From Halalkalibaculum roseum (GTDB lineage Bacteria > Bacteroidota > Rhodothermia > Balneolales > Balneolaceae), in the NCBI RefSeq assembly GCF_011059145.1, contig NZ_JAALLT010000001.1:727250-791249 (forward strand): a DNA stretch of 64,000 nucleotides. Direction: 5' to 3'. The notes beneath the pieces are model-generated. The model searched no databases, was not told where the DNA came from, and worked only from the letters and a program-made list of their open reading frames with translations. Positions 8,810 to 18,606 of this stretch are shown in pieces (positions within the stretch are counted from its first letter, which is position 1; every line of letters begins with the position of its first letter). Made by a program: the position numbers and the translations under genes.

Positions 8810-10496
8810 ATTCCGATGAATCTTGAGTTAGTTTGTCCGGTTCAACCGGGTTGGATAGATAATATTCCTCGATGTCCGATTCGTGTGCAACCGGGAAACG
8901 AATAGTGAAACAGGATCCTTTATTTTCTTCGCTTCGAACTGAAATTTCACCACCGTTTTGCTCTACAAGATTCTTGACGATGGAAAGCCCCAGGCCATGC
9001 CCCTTGGTATTTGCCGTAAGTACATCTTCTGCCCGATAAAACTTTTCAAAAATATGCTTCATCGATTTTTTGGGGATACCCAAACCGCGGTCTTTCACTC
9101 GAAGCTCGACCTTTGAACCTTTTTGTTCCAGGGATATGCCGATATATTTTTCATCCCCGCTGTACTTGATGGCATTCTCCATGAGGTTTCCGATAATTGT
9201 TTCAAAACTGTCTGTGTCAATCATCACAATATCTACATCATCGGAAATGGAAGTCTCAAGGGTAAAGCCTTTTTCTTTAATAAATTCGGCATGCTCTTCA
9301 ATGTATTTCTGTAACTGGGTATTCAGATGAACCGGCTGCAATTCAATGAGAGATTGGTTGGTGTCGGCTTTGGCTACATCAAGCAGTTTCTCAATCATTT
9401 TACGTAGACGGATGGATTCCGAATGAATGTGATTGCCATATGCTTTTAACCTCTCCTTGTTGTCGACGCGTCCATCTGCCAGATTTTCTCCGGCAGCTTG
9501 CATGACAGCCAGTGGTGTTTTCAATTCATGAGTTACATTAGCAAGAAACCCTGCCTGTCTTTCTGCCAGCTCTCGTTCCCGTTGAGCTGTGATAAACATA
9601 AAAATTAGCGCACCAAGCAGTAAAAAGAAGGCAGCTCCTAATACAATCAGATTCTTAAAAAGTGTTTTATTGGATGCCGCGATCATGGGATCGGTCGTGA
9701 AGGCAACCGCCAAATACCAGTCGTCAAATAGATCGGGAAATTTCTGGGTAAACTGTACTTTTTGCCGGTCATAGGAAGTACTTGGATCGCTGGAAGCTAT
9801 AATCTTTTCTTTGGTCCAGTCACGCAACCACACTGTAATGCCCGAATTCTGTTCGGTGCCGAACTTTTGGTCTAAGGTGGGCTGCAGATAACTGCTTATC
9901 AAGTATTCCATGTTGGTAGGCATCGTAAGATAACCAAACACTGAATCATCCTTAAGGTTGACCAATGCGATGGTCATACTGCGATGGGTATCAAAAATAA
10001 TCTTATTGTTGTAGTTGTACTCTTCCATCAACACTCTCATACGGGTTCGTGCCATTCCCATTCCATCACAGATAATATCATTTTTGCCGGGTGCCATAAT
10101 CAACCTATTGCTGGTTGCATCATACTTTTGAAAGAGATCTATATTTTGGCAGTTGGTAGTATTGGCTGGAATAAAATAGATTCCCTCATATATAGAATCG
10201 GAAGCTGCATTTTGCAGGATCGTAAAGACTTCCGGAGTAAACTGACCAGTTTGCCGGTAGGTCTCTTCCAGTTTCTCGATATCTTTGGAAAGCAATCCGT
10301 TGAAAGGAGTACGGAAGCGGTTACGAGCCTTGTCGGCAAATTCTGCAACCTGCAGCTTTTTATTTTCTTTTTGGGAATCGATGGATTGATTACGGAGCGC
10401 ATATAGAGAATACACATTCATGCCCGTCAGGCCTAGTATAGCAACTATACCTGCGGCCAATAATATCCATCTGATAGTGCTGAAATTTTTCTTCAT
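8799..10496 (-). CDS. Membrane sensor histidine kinase
   Basis: The 565-aa protein has a membrane helix near residues 9-33, a periplasmic sensing region of about 240 residues, and a second helix near 282-303. The HisKA domain follows with His323 in ANVTHELKTPLAVM. The HATPase domain has the N box (NLMENAIKYS), G1 (VKDRGLGIP), F box and G2 (GHGLGLSIVKNL). It would sense an unknown external signal and phosphorylate the OmpR-type regulator that follows. The ORF overlaps the regulator by 11 bases, which supports coupled translation. A C-terminal tail of about 30 residues after the ATPase domain is unexplained. Confidence 0.94.
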   Translation of the reverse strand: MKKNFSTIRWILLAAGIVAILGLTGMNVYSLYALRNQSIDSQKENKKLQVAEFADKARNRFRTPFNGLLSKDIEKLEETYRQTGQFTPEVFTILQNAASDSIYEGIYFIPANTTNCQNIDLFQKYDATSNRLIMAPGKNDIICDGMGMARTRMRVLMEEYNYNNKIIFDTHRSMTIALVNLKDDSVFGYLTMPTNMEYLISSYLQPTLDQKFGTEQNSGITVWLRDWTKEKIIASSDPSTSYDRQKVQFTQKFPDLFDDWYLAVAFTTDPMIAASNKTLFKNLIVLGAAFFLLLGALIFMFITAQRERELAERQAGFLANVTHELKTPLAVMQAAGENLADGRVDNKERLKAYGNHIHSESIRLRKMIEKLLDVAKADTNQSLIELQPVHLNTQLQKYIEEHAEFIKEKGFTLETSISDDVDIVMIDTDSFETIIGNLMENAIKYSGDEKYIGISLEQKGSKVELRVKDRGLGIPKKSMKHIFEKFYRAEDVLTANTKGHGLGLSIVKNLVEQNGGEISVRSEENKGSCFTIRFPVAHESDIEEYYLSNPVEPDKLTQDSSEYVG

Positions 10497-10657
10497 AACG
10501 TTAATGGGTAATAAGAATCATCCGGTAATATATCAAAGTCCATATCTTTTAAAAAGTCAGGCAAGATCCCGGTTTTCTTTTTACGGATTTTAATAGAAGC
10601 AGGTAAGAACATCCCGTTTAGTCTTTCCTGTTAAATTTAAAGCTATATATGTAAATG

Positions 10658-12694
10658 TTATTGTTCCCAAATATTATTGTCCCGGTTTACGTCAGGAAAC
10701 AGATAATCCGGATCAATCTCCACTTTTTGGACCGGTGAGGTATTATCAATTACCAAAATGGCTGCTGTGGCACCGCTTAGCCAGGTATCCACATCAATTT
10801 TTTTGTTGATGACAGATCCGTCCTGCAGGGTTATTTGTACCTCGGCCGGCATCGGACTCAGACCCAAATCCTGAATAATGATGCGCGTTCCGTTTTCTGA
10901 TTGGGTAACATCTGTTACAGCATGATCAAGTGTCCATGTTTCGTAATACCAGCTTCTCCAGAACCAGTCAAGATCTCTTCCGCTTACGTCCTCAAAGGTA
11001 TTGAAGAGATCCCATGGATATGGGTGCTTGTACTCCCATTCTTTCAGGAATGTTTGATAGGCTTCTTCAAAGACATCTTCTCCAAGAAGCCCCCTCAAAG
11101 TAACTAGCATTGAGGCCGGTTTTGAATAGGATGCGCGGCTATAAGCAAGGCCGTTATAGTGGAAGTCTGACCATCGCATGATTTCACCTTCATAATCGGT
11201 ACCGGCTATCTGAAGGTAGCTTTGAAAATCTGCGATTTCAAAGTCCGGACCGTCGGGATAGTAATCCAATTTTGCCAGGTTTTCATTAAATGTCGTGGTA
11301 CCTTCATCCATCCAGCTGTAATGCCGTTCATTGGTACTTATCATCATTGGTACCCACATGTGGGCAATCTCATGGGCTATCACGGCATATAATGATTGTG
11401 CTGCCCGACCCCTGTAGGCACCGATAATGGTCATCATAGGGAATTCCATACCACCGCCAATAATACCGCCGCCTTCAACTGCGGTCATATGCGGCCATGG
11501 ATAGTCTATACCGGTATATTCTGATAGGAAAGAAGTAGAGTGCCGGGCAAACTTGGCAGCATTTTTCCAGAGGGGTGCACTGCTGCGATAAAGGGCATTA
11601 ATCTCGGTATAATCGGTATTGCCATCGTCATTAAGGTCACCTATAGGTGCACGGGTTGCATCCCAGATAGATTCTTTGGTAACACTGAAGACAAAATCGC
11701 GAATGTTTTCCGCAGTAAAGTGCCAGGTTGCGGTATTATCTCCGTCCGTACGGGTAATATTTCCAAAATCACTTGATGAGACTACATTTACGACTTCGTC
11801 ACCGGAATAGGCTTTCATCATCCGGTCGTAAACAGAGGAAACAAGAACCTCTTTTCCGTTTTGAAGCTGACCGGTGGAGGTGACTACCCACTGATCGGGT
11901 GCGGTTATTCGAACATCGTAGTCGGCAAAGCCATGGTAAAATTCAGCATTGATTCGGAAAGGATCGGTGAACCATCCGTTTACATCATCATAGACTCGCA
12001 TCTGTGGATACCAGTAGGCAATATAGAAAAGATTTTTCTCGCTGTAACCCATACGACCGCCGGCTCCTTCCTGTGGGACTTTAAAATTCCAGTCAATGTT
12101 CATTGTCACAGAATCACCGGGTGCCAGGGGTTGGTCAGGCAGTATGGTCATGACGGTTCCGTCTACATAATATCCTCGATCTCCGTAGCGTCTGATGACC
12201 TGAAGGGTATCCCCTTCATAGACCATGTTTTTGAGATTAATACCGCCTGTCACTTCCGCGCTCTCATTTCTAACCACTCCCTCTTTATGTACATTTTGGG
12301 AAAGCTCAAGAAAAAGCTGTCCAAGCGTATCAGGAGAGTTATTGTAGTAGGTGATAGTACTGTTGCCGGTAACGGTTTTATTGTCCGGATTCAGTGTCAC
12401 ATCCATGTCATAGGAAGCGTACTGCTGCCAGTATTCGCTGCCGGGCTTACCTGAAAAGGTCCGCGTACCATTAGAATAGGCTTGATAGAAGGCATTGGGA
12501 ATTTCCTCATCAATATCGTTGGGTACAGGCCGGTCTATTTCAAAGGGTGAGGCTTGCTCATTGGTTTTTACCGTATTCCCGGTATTATCTTTCGGAGCAG
12601 GATCAGAACCGGTCTTAGTCGTCGCACAACCGGCGATCAGAATTAAGCCTAGGATTGCTGTTGCGGAGAAAAGAGGATTGAATCGAAGTTTCAT
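10658..12694 (-). CDS. M1-family metallopeptidase, predicted lipoprotein
   Basis: The 678-aa protein starts with a lipoprotein signal (ILIAGC, Cys23), so it should be anchored in the cell envelope. The gluzincin zinc site is HEIAHMW at residues 441-447, with the third ligand Glu464 in MDEGTTTFN, the 18-residue spacing expected for M1 peptidases. GGGMEFP (413-419) replaces the classical GAMEN exopeptidase motif, as in many bacterial M1-like proteins. The N-terminal beta domain covers about 80-320. A segment DLNDDGNTDYTEIN near 353-366 looks like a Ca-binding dockerin-type loop, a small oddity. It stands as a single transcription unit. It may digest peptides at the surface; the exact substrate is not clear. 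Confidence 0.92.
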   Translation of the reverse strand: MKLRFNPLFSATAILGLILIAGCATTKTGSDPAPKDNTGNTVKTNEQASPFEIDRPVPNDIDEEIPNAFYQAYSNGTRTFSGKPGSEYWQQYASYDMDVTLNPDNKTVTGNSTITYYNNSPDTLGQLFLELSQNVHKEGVVRNESAEVTGGINLKNMVYEGDTLQVIRRYGDRGYYVDGTVMTILPDQPLAPGDSVTMNIDWNFKVPQEGAGGRMGYSEKNLFYIAYWYPQMRVYDDVNGWFTDPFRINAEFYHGFADYDVRITAPDQWVVTSTGQLQNGKEVLVSSVYDRMMKAYSGDEVVNVVSSSDFGNITRTDGDNTATWHFTAENIRDFVFSVTKESIWDATRAPIGDLNDDGNTDYTEINALYRSSAPLWKNAAKFARHSTSFLSEYTGIDYPWPHMTAVEGGGIIGGGMEFPMMTIIGAYRGRAAQSLYAVIAHEIAHMWVPMMISTNERHYSWMDEGTTTFNENLAKLDYYPDGPDFEIADFQSYLQIAGTDYEGEIMRWSDFHYNGLAYSRASYSKPASMLVTLRGLLGEDVFEEAYQTFLKEWEYKHPYPWDLFNTFEDVSGRDLDWFWRSWYYETWTLDHAVTDVTQSENGTRIIIQDLGLSPMPAEVQITLQDGSVINKKIDVDTWLSGATAAILVIDNTSPVQKVEIDPDYLFPDVNRDNNIWEQ

Positions 12695-12771
12695 AGGTTC
12701 TTAAAAATCAATGTTAATGCTTGGCAGAAGCATAAAAGATAAGTTCGGCTTAAGATGATGGAGTCTGTTAT

Positions 12772-13152
12772 TCAAATTACATCATCCCGGAAATAAGCTT
12801 TCACAGCCATCTTAAGGTCGTCAAACTCAATAGGTTTGGAAAGGTAATCAATATAGCCGGTTTCTTCAGCTCTATTTACATGATAAGGGTCCGAATTACC
12901 GGTGATATAGATAACGGGAACATCGGAAAATTTGCGTATTTCAAGCATGGCATCAATCCCGTCGATTTCCCCTTCCAGGGAGATATCCATGATGATCAAA
13001 TCGGGATTCAGGTTCTTTGCAGTTTCAATGGCCGTCTTACCGTATACCAGTTCACCTTCGGTTTCAAATCCCAATCGTTCCAGGTAGCTTTCATAGAGGA
13101 GATTAAGTATCAGATCGTCTTCCACGATCATTACTTTTCGAATACCGCTCAT
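12772..13152 (-). CDS. Stand-alone receiver-domain response regulator
   Basis: The 126-aa protein is a single CheY-like receiver with the acidic pair in VEDDL, the phosphoacceptor Asp56 in LIIMDISLEGEIDG, the Thr/Ser switch residue in VIYITGNSD, and the lysine in LSKPIEF. It has no output domain and must act by protein contact or as a phosphate relay. No kinase gene is adjacent. Its closest relative in this window by eye is the receiver at 23751, which has the same LEG-x-x-DG turn after the phosphoacceptor. Confidence 0.92.
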   Translation of the reverse strand: MSGIRKVMIVEDDLILNLLYESYLERLGFETEGELVYGKTAIETAKNLNPDLIIMDISLEGEIDGIDAMLEIRKFSDVPVIYITGNSDPYHVNRAEETGYIDYLSKPIEFDDLKMAVKAYFRDDVI

Positions 13153-13540
13153 AGTTGTCTGTAGATTAATTTAAAGGCAAGATAACTATAAGCATGTTTT
13201 TTTCAATATAGAATTTAGCTACTTTCTCGTGCCTGATACCGATTTGATTTCTATAATGTTGGTTAGGATGGGCTAATAATAAAGCAACTTTGATTTCAAT
13301 CTGTTTATTTACTTTTCACAGAAGTACACTAATAATAATATCATACGGTACAGACGGTCAAAATTCTGAGAGATGGTTACACATGCTGATTTTCCTGGTT
13401 CTCCTCATATTACTCCTTTTGAAGGTGTTGATTTATCTTAAGTCATGACGGAAGGTTACGATTTTTGATACGCACTTTTATCCGGCTATGCCAGCCTAGG
13501 GCATGGAACGCATATTTTATGCGATAAGTAGAAAGTATAG
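13153..13540. other. Non-coding gap, nothing recognised
   Basis: About 390 bases upstream of the receiver gene. It is AT-rich, with no reading frame I can support and no obvious repeat. It probably holds the receiver promoter. Confidence 0.4.
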
Positions 13541-13584
13541 AACAACCCTCCAAGGGTCGGCGACCCTTGGAGGGTTGTTTTTTT
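13541..13584. terminator. Strong intrinsic terminator
   Basis: A perfect 19-base stem around AACAACCCTCCAAGGGT pairs 13541-13559 with 13561-13579, leaving a tiny loop in practice opened to about 5 bases. A T7 run lies on the forward side. It sits 15 bases beyond the stop of the YaiO-like gene, whose transcription it likely ends. Confidence 0.8.
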
Positions 13585-13598
13585 AAAGTAGTTCCTGT

Positions 13599-14858
13599 TT
13601 AAAATCGATATGAGAGATACAATTTAAAGCTAAACCGATCGCGGGTGAAATTGGCAAACTCTTCAGAGTCGAAACCGGCATTTCCACCGATATTAAATCT
13701 GCGATTGATCGGATACTGTCCCTCTACAGAAAATGACCAGGAATCGAGGCGTTGAATATCCTGTGAAAACTGAAAGTCGGCTGAAGCCGTCCCGAATCCT
13801 CCTCGTATCCCAAGGTAAGTTTGAGCATCACTGAAATACCGGCGCGTGAGCAGGCTAAGTGATTGTGAGTTACCCGCCGAAGATGGTACAATGTACGTCC
13901 GTCCGGTAAATAGGTAGTTGCCCCAATACTTGCTTAATGCCAGTATATAAATGGAAGTATTGGAGGAAGAAAAGTTAAGATATCGAAAACCGCCTTCCAC
14001 CTCGAAAGAAGAGGGTAGGGTTTTATAGAGAGATAGACCCAAACGAAAATCAGGATAAACGAATGAATTGGAAAAACCTGCACTGACATACGAATATAGG
14101 CCTTCTGTAATAGAAGGATAGGCGTCCGCATTAACCTGCACTCCGTTAGTGGAAAAGCGATTGGCATATTGCACTCGGCCGATTACAGAGCCGATAGTTG
14201 TCTGTCGACTCAGTTGAACTTCCCAAAAGTTCCATGGCTCAAAGATTTCACTGAAGCGGTCGTGCCGGTAAGACAGGGTGGCCTGATATTTCATCTGTTT
14301 CAGATTCAAAGATTGCAAACCCTGCCTGGCTTTTTGACTGCCAGGGTACAAGTCCAGAATGTTGAGATAGGTTTGTTCGGCATCTTCCGCCATTTCCAGG
14401 TTCTGCTGAAGTCTCGCTTTGGCCAGCAAAAAATCTTCCTCTTGGGGGAAATGTTGCAGGGCCTGCTCGGCCCATTCAAGGCCCTCCCGGTAATTTTCTG
14501 ACCAGGAGGCCACATCCAGTCTGGCAGATAGGGCTTCATGGTTATCCGGATCTTTATCCAGTACATAATGAAGCTCCTCCCGTGCTTTCCTGTAATTTCC
14601 TTCCCAGGCATAAAGCCTCGCGACAAAAACACGAATTCCGTGATAATCAGGACTTATTTCGAGTGCCGCATAGGCGTACTTGCGGGCCTTATCATAATTT
14701 TCTTCTTCGAAAGCAGCCTGGCGTGCCAGTTCAAACTGCCGGTCAACGGTCAGCTCTTCATTTTGCGCTATTACAGCACTTGGAAATACTGATAGCAAGA
14801 GTACTGCGAGTAGATAATATCTGATTTTATGGCAATTAAACCTGAATATTGAAAGCAT
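13599..14858 (-). CDS. YaiO-family TPR outer-membrane beta-barrel protein
   Basis: The 419-aa protein has a signal peptide (hydrophobic run ending SAVIAQ, cleavage near residue 32), then about five tetratricopeptide-like repeats (residues about 45-195). A C-terminal beta barrel follows and ends in aromatic Phe, as outer-membrane proteins do. Segments such as IGRVQYANRF, VNADAYPSI, LSKYWGNYLFTGR and RRYFSDAQTYLGI match the YaiO family pattern. The barrel would sit in the outer membrane, with the TPR part in the periplasm, perhaps binding or guiding a glycan or protein. It is followed by a strong terminator and is preceded 102 bases upstream by a GH20 glycosidase gene on the same strand, so a glycan role is possible but not shown. 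Confidence 0.88.
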   Translation of the reverse strand: MLSIFRFNCHKIRYYLLAVLLLSVFPSAVIAQNEELTVDRQFELARQAAFEEENYDKARKYAYAALEISPDYHGIRVFVARLYAWEGNYRKAREELHYVLDKDPDNHEALSARLDVASWSENYREGLEWAEQALQHFPQEEDFLLAKARLQQNLEMAEDAEQTYLNILDLYPGSQKARQGLQSLNLKQMKYQATLSYRHDRFSEIFEPWNFWEVQLSRQTTIGSVIGRVQYANRFSTNGVQVNADAYPSITEGLYSYVSAGFSNSFVYPDFRLGLSLYKTLPSSFEVEGGFRYLNFSSSNTSIYILALSKYWGNYLFTGRTYIVPSSAGNSQSLSLLTRRYFSDAQTYLGIRGGFGTASADFQFSQDIQRLDSWSFSVEGQYPINRRFNIGGNAGFDSEEFANFTRDRFSFKLYLSYRF

Positions 14859-14960
14859 ATGATAGAACGCGAATAATGCGGATTAGGCTGATTTACGCCG
14901 TTTAATATTGTAATAAAATTTCAAGCGGCGCAAATCCGCCTACACCGTTGTGTCAGTGTT

Positions 14961-17531
14961 CTATTCAATCGTAATAGGGCGTCCCGCGCGTCCCGCGTGG
15001 TTGAAGACTCGCATTTTAACAACGGTCTCTTCCGGTAAGGCGAAAGGTTCGGTGTATTTGGTGCTCTCAGCGGTCGGTTCCGATCCGTCGGTTGTGTAGC
15101 GAATAACGAATCCAGGCATCTGTACATTAGCATGCACCATACTATCCTGTACTACCGCACCCGGAGTCGGAATGCGATAGGCAAATCCACCGGCATAGTT
15201 ATCCAGTCGTGGCAGTTCCCGTTTTGCGGCACTATTCAGGAATTGAGACCAAGCCTCATTATATTGATTCTCATTTTCAGAGCTCCAATCTCCCTCTGCC
15301 CACTCTGGTTTCGGTGCCCAGGCTCGCTCGGCCATCGCCAGCAATTTCGGCGTCAGCATATATTCCTGACGTTCATCATTGATCAGTTTTTCAGCCCAGA
15401 GCAAGCTCTGTATCCCTACGATATTTTCTCTTCCTTCTTCGCTCAGACGTACCATGTCATTGAAATGGTCGGCCGCAAGGGGACGACCCAGCAGATCGGT
15501 CTTTGCATTTTTATAATAGTTGTATGGTATAAAAGAAAATGGCTTATCCAGGCTGTTGAATCCGCCCCAATAGAGTCCGGGCTCTGGAAAGGCCTTCACG
15601 TAAGCAAGGTCGAAATAAAAGTTTGATACACCTGATAGCACTACTTTATATCCGGCATTGGCCAAACGGTAAGCCAGGTCTTCAGCACCCGATCCCATCA
15701 CATTATTCCATACATCAACCTGCACATCTTCTTTGGCAAAAGCGGTATCAGCTACATGGTGGCTTTCCCCACCCCACAGTGCTTCTTTCATTCCGATCTC
15801 TTCCCAGCCATACAGGGACAGGCCTCGTTCTTTCAGCATGTTGTTCACCCGCTTAAAGAAATAGCTCCAAAGTCCGCCCACCGATTCTACCTCCGGGTTA
15901 TCGCGAACGAATCTGATAACCGATGGTGAGAGCTCCCAAACGCCATTCGGCACTTCATCCCCGCCCATGTGGATACGATCGAGGGGAGCACCTGCTTCTT
16001 TATACATGGCTTGGAGCTCATCAATCACTTTGCCAAGGAAACGATAAGTTGATGGCAGCGATACGTCAATCACATTGTCGTCCCAGCCCTGTACCGACCG
16101 GTATTCAGAACGATCCCGCAGATCACGCAACAGGTAACGGGGAGCTTCTTCCACTTGCCCCTGCTCCATCAGGCGTCGATAGCGAGCATCCATCGATTTG
16201 ATGGCCGCTCGGGCATGGCCGGGCGTCTCAATTTCAGGGATCACACGAATGTGACGCTCGGTAGCATATTCTAAAATTTCAATAAAGTCTTCGGTTGTGT
16301 AGTATCCGCTTCCGGGATAGTTTGAATTCGGCCCGGAACCGTGAGAGGGCTGCAAGTGCTCCTCATTGGTGAGCGTATGCGCCCGGCGGCTTCCCACTTC
16401 GGTAAGCTCGGGTAGTCCGGGTATCTCGATGCGCCATCCTTCATCATCGTTAAAGTGAAAGTGAAACACGTTAAGCTTATACAGAGACATCAGATCCAGC
16501 GTTTTCAGGATCTGTTCCTTGGAACGGAAATTACGGGAGACATCCTGCATGAAGGCTCGGAAGCCGAAACGGGGGTGGTCACTGACCTCCATGGCCGGTA
16601 CCGCAACCGAGGGCTGATCTGCTGTCCATGCTTCCGGTGGGATGGCTGTTTTAAGCGACTGGATGCCGTAAAAGATGCCGGCTGAATCTGAAGCCGAAAT
16701 TGTTACGGTTCTAGGGCGGATGGATAGCCTATAGCCCTCGGGTTCGGTTTCTGCACGACGCAGCAGGATTTTACGGCCTTGTCCGCCCCGGCTATCGGTC
16801 GACATGGCAAGAGAATCACCGAGTATTCTTGCCATTTCACCCGATAAATATCGTGCCTCGTTTTCAAATTCCGGAAGATAATCGATAATTACATCACTGT
16901 TGAGTGCAAAAGTACCATTAAATGTGCTGTACTCAACAGGTGTAGGAAATACTTTCGGGAGGTCGGCTTCATTTAGGTTGGGAATATCTTTGTTTCGTTC
17001 AAAAACGACTTCCGGTGTAGCTACAGGGACCTGGTCCTGCGGACCGCGATTCAGCACATCCGGATCATTCACTGGCTTGACCTTATAGGAGCCGATTGGA
17101 AGTCCTTCTTCTGTATTTGAATCCCAGACCCAGTAGAGTCCAATGGGTGCACCTGAGATATTAAGTACCGACCCCGGGGAAATCACACGCACACTAACGG
17201 AATCGCCCGGTTCCAGGCCTTCAAAAAAAGCGGTAGGGTAGAGCCGGTTCAGATCCCCATTGACCCGTTCGATATAGAAATTGGAGGTGCGGTCTTCACC
17301 GGCAAGATTATTCATGTAGAGGCTCCAACCCTCTGCCGGCAGGGTCTGATCGCCATTATTAATTAAGGTTAGACTGGAAAGGTAGCTGTTACTTTGCTGG
17401 TGATGGTTATCCAGAAGCTCCCAGGTGACATGCAGGGAGGCAGGATCAAAGCGATCGTTCTGGCTCATAGCCGTAAGCGATAATCCAAAGACCAGCATTA
17501 AAAGTAGTACTGTAAATCTACATCGTTTCAT
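14961..17531 (-). CDS. Secreted GH20 beta-N-acetylhexosaminidase
   Basis: The 856-aa protein has a signal peptide (residues 1-23), an N-terminal carbohydrate-binding-like domain (about 25-165, starting ASLHVTWELLDNH, as in chitobiases), a GH20b-type domain (about 190-315), and the GH20 barrel. The catalytic pair is Asp525-Glu526 in HMGGDEVPNG. FHFHFNDDEGWRIEI and PEIETPGHARAAI are typical barrel segments. A C-terminal chitobiase-like domain ends the protein (VIRYTTDGSEPTAESTKY). It should release terminal GlcNAc or GalNAc from chitin fragments, peptidoglycan or glycoproteins in the periplasm or outside the cell. Confidence 0.96.
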   Translation of the reverse strand: MKRCRFTVLLLMLVFGLSLTAMSQNDRFDPASLHVTWELLDNHHQQSNSYLSSLTLINNGDQTLPAEGWSLYMNNLAGEDRTSNFYIERVNGDLNRLYPTAFFEGLEPGDSVSVRVISPGSVLNISGAPIGLYWVWDSNTEEGLPIGSYKVKPVNDPDVLNRGPQDQVPVATPEVVFERNKDIPNLNEADLPKVFPTPVEYSTFNGTFALNSDVIIDYLPEFENEARYLSGEMARILGDSLAMSTDSRGGQGRKILLRRAETEPEGYRLSIRPRTVTISASDSAGIFYGIQSLKTAIPPEAWTADQPSVAVPAMEVSDHPRFGFRAFMQDVSRNFRSKEQILKTLDLMSLYKLNVFHFHFNDDEGWRIEIPGLPELTEVGSRRAHTLTNEEHLQPSHGSGPNSNYPGSGYYTTEDFIEILEYATERHIRVIPEIETPGHARAAIKSMDARYRRLMEQGQVEEAPRYLLRDLRDRSEYRSVQGWDDNVIDVSLPSTYRFLGKVIDELQAMYKEAGAPLDRIHMGGDEVPNGVWELSPSVIRFVRDNPEVESVGGLWSYFFKRVNNMLKERGLSLYGWEEIGMKEALWGGESHHVADTAFAKEDVQVDVWNNVMGSGAEDLAYRLANAGYKVVLSGVSNFYFDLAYVKAFPEPGLYWGGFNSLDKPFSFIPYNYYKNAKTDLLGRPLAADHFNDMVRLSEEGRENIVGIQSLLWAEKLINDERQEYMLTPKLLAMAERAWAPKPEWAEGDWSSENENQYNEAWSQFLNSAAKRELPRLDNYAGGFAYRIPTPGAVVQDSMVHANVQMPGFVIRYTTDGSEPTAESTKYTEPFALPEETVVKMRVFNHAGRAGRPITIE

Positions 17532-17958
17532 GATATCCCGTTGTATTTTTAGTTGGCCGGCTTAACCGGAATCAAAATTATTTTCTTATTGCGCGTAATT
17601 TAGGGTACGCGCCCTGAATTGCAAATCCATTTCGAGGAGTAATTAGGTCTCTTCGTACCGGCATCAGAGGAGCTTTGTTCCTGCAAGTTACGATTACCTG
17701 CTTAGACAAATAGAACGTAGATCTACACAGAAATAACGGGTTATTAGTAATTGTATGATCCCTAAGATTAATTGATCTATGTCTGATCATGTCTCTAATA
17801 ATCAATCTTATCACTTGTGAAGGTGTTTTATTAAAATATCTACCCGACTTGTGATTAGTAGCTGATATTTAATAGTTTAGGCATAGGTGTGCTCTTGAAG
17901 ATTCTTGATTCGATTACTTTTACAAACCATAATTAAACCGACATGGGGTGTGTTAGCT
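17532..17958. other. Non-coding gap between divergent genes
   Basis: About 430 bases with no gene I can support. A 78-codon reverse frame at 17578-17814 has no family likeness and a poor composition, so I left it out. Promoters for the hexosaminidase and the small membrane protein probably lie here. Confidence 0.4.
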
Positions 17959-18168
17959 ATGAAATCCAAGACCAAAATACATGATGGGATAGTAGGAATG
18001 ATCTACCTGGCCAGTATACTATTGTCTGTATATGTAAGTCAGCAGTGGCTCTATCTGGCCGGCGCGGTTGCCGTGCTACAGATATTGAGCATGTTCACCG
18101 GTTTTTGTCCGGTTTACTTTTTGCTAGATAAAATGATGCCCGAAAAGAAACCGGCAGCTATGGGCTGA
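17959..18168 (+). CDS. DUF2892-type small inner-membrane protein
   Basis: The 69-aa protein has two hydrophobic segments (about residues 11-27 and 31-48) and the motif TGFCPVYFLLDKM, which is the hallmark of the DUF2892 or YgaP-type membrane domain. The start was put at the ATG of MKSKTKIHDG, because upstream in-frame codons only give a TTG start and a non-family N-terminus. A GGGGTG stretch lies 8-13 bases upstream. Members of this family often accompany rhodanese domains, but none is present here. The function is unknown. A hairpin follows the stop. Confidence 0.85.
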   Translation: MKSKTKIHDGIVGMIYLASILLSVYVSQQWLYLAGAVAVLQILSMFTGFCPVYFLLDKMMPEKKPAAMG

Positions 18169-18185
18169 CATCTCAGTTGAAATAA

Positions 18186-18220
18186 CACACTTCCAAGGTT
18201 CAGAAAACCTTGGAGGTGTG
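18186..18220 (+). terminator. Hairpin after the DUF2892 gene
   Basis: A 15-bp stem with one wobble (CACACTTCCAAGGTT / AACCTTGGAGGTGTG) and a 5-base loop starts 18 bases after the stop. The T-run after it is weak. Confidence 0.6.
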
Positions 18221-18403
18221 AGTTTAAATACAGGTGGAATTTTCAAATTCCATTTTCCCAATTACTATCAGTGAATAACAAAACGACCAATCGATGGGAA
18301 GGAATAAAAGTGCATCGGGAGGGTCTCTTTCTTTAAAGCTTCGAAGGCTTTGTACTTCAAGATAAGTGCCTGTACTGCGGAGCTTCGTCTATTTTGAATG
18401 AAA

Positions 18404-18450
18404 TGGTGGCCTAGGTGTGACTTGAACCCACGACCAATCGATTATGAGTC
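18404..18450 (-). pseudogene. 3' fragment of a CAT-anticodon tRNA; left att site of the integrative element
   Basis: On the reverse strand this reads from just before the anticodon (GACTCATAATCG) through the variable region, a T-arm (GTGGG TTCAAGT CACAC, four of five pairs) and an acceptor 3' strand CTAGGCC, then ACCA. The 5' half of the tRNA is missing. Positions 18419-18450 match the intact tRNA at 56178-56209 at 31 of 32 bases, and identity stops at both ends of that core. This is the pattern left when an element integrates in a tRNA gene. The stretch 18451-18572 on the element side is AT-rich and holds no gene. Confidence 0.85.
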
Positions 18451-18572
18451 AATTGATATTCTGCCTTTTAGTAAATTTAAAGCACATTTTTTTTAAATTG
18501 TTCAAACATTTGTTCAAACAATTTCTTCTTTTTAGGAATTGTTTTTCCCATTTAAAATGTAATTAAGCTAAA

Positions 18573-18600
18573 AAAATCAGGACCGGCAAGCCCTGATTTT
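18573..18600 (-). terminator. Intrinsic terminator of the left-end recombination operon
   Basis: A 9-bp stem (AAAATCAGG / CCTGATTTT) with a 10-base loop lies 7 bases beyond the stop at 18607. In the reverse direction it runs into a T7 tract. Confidence 0.75.
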
Positions 18601-18606
18601 CCTGAT

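Noticed and set aside
11861-12454. Forward frame of 197 codons inside the M1 peptidase gene
   Set aside because: It is antisense to a well-supported peptidase and has no family likeness.
17578-17814. 78-codon reverse frame
   Set aside because: No recognisable domain and composition like random non-coding sequence.
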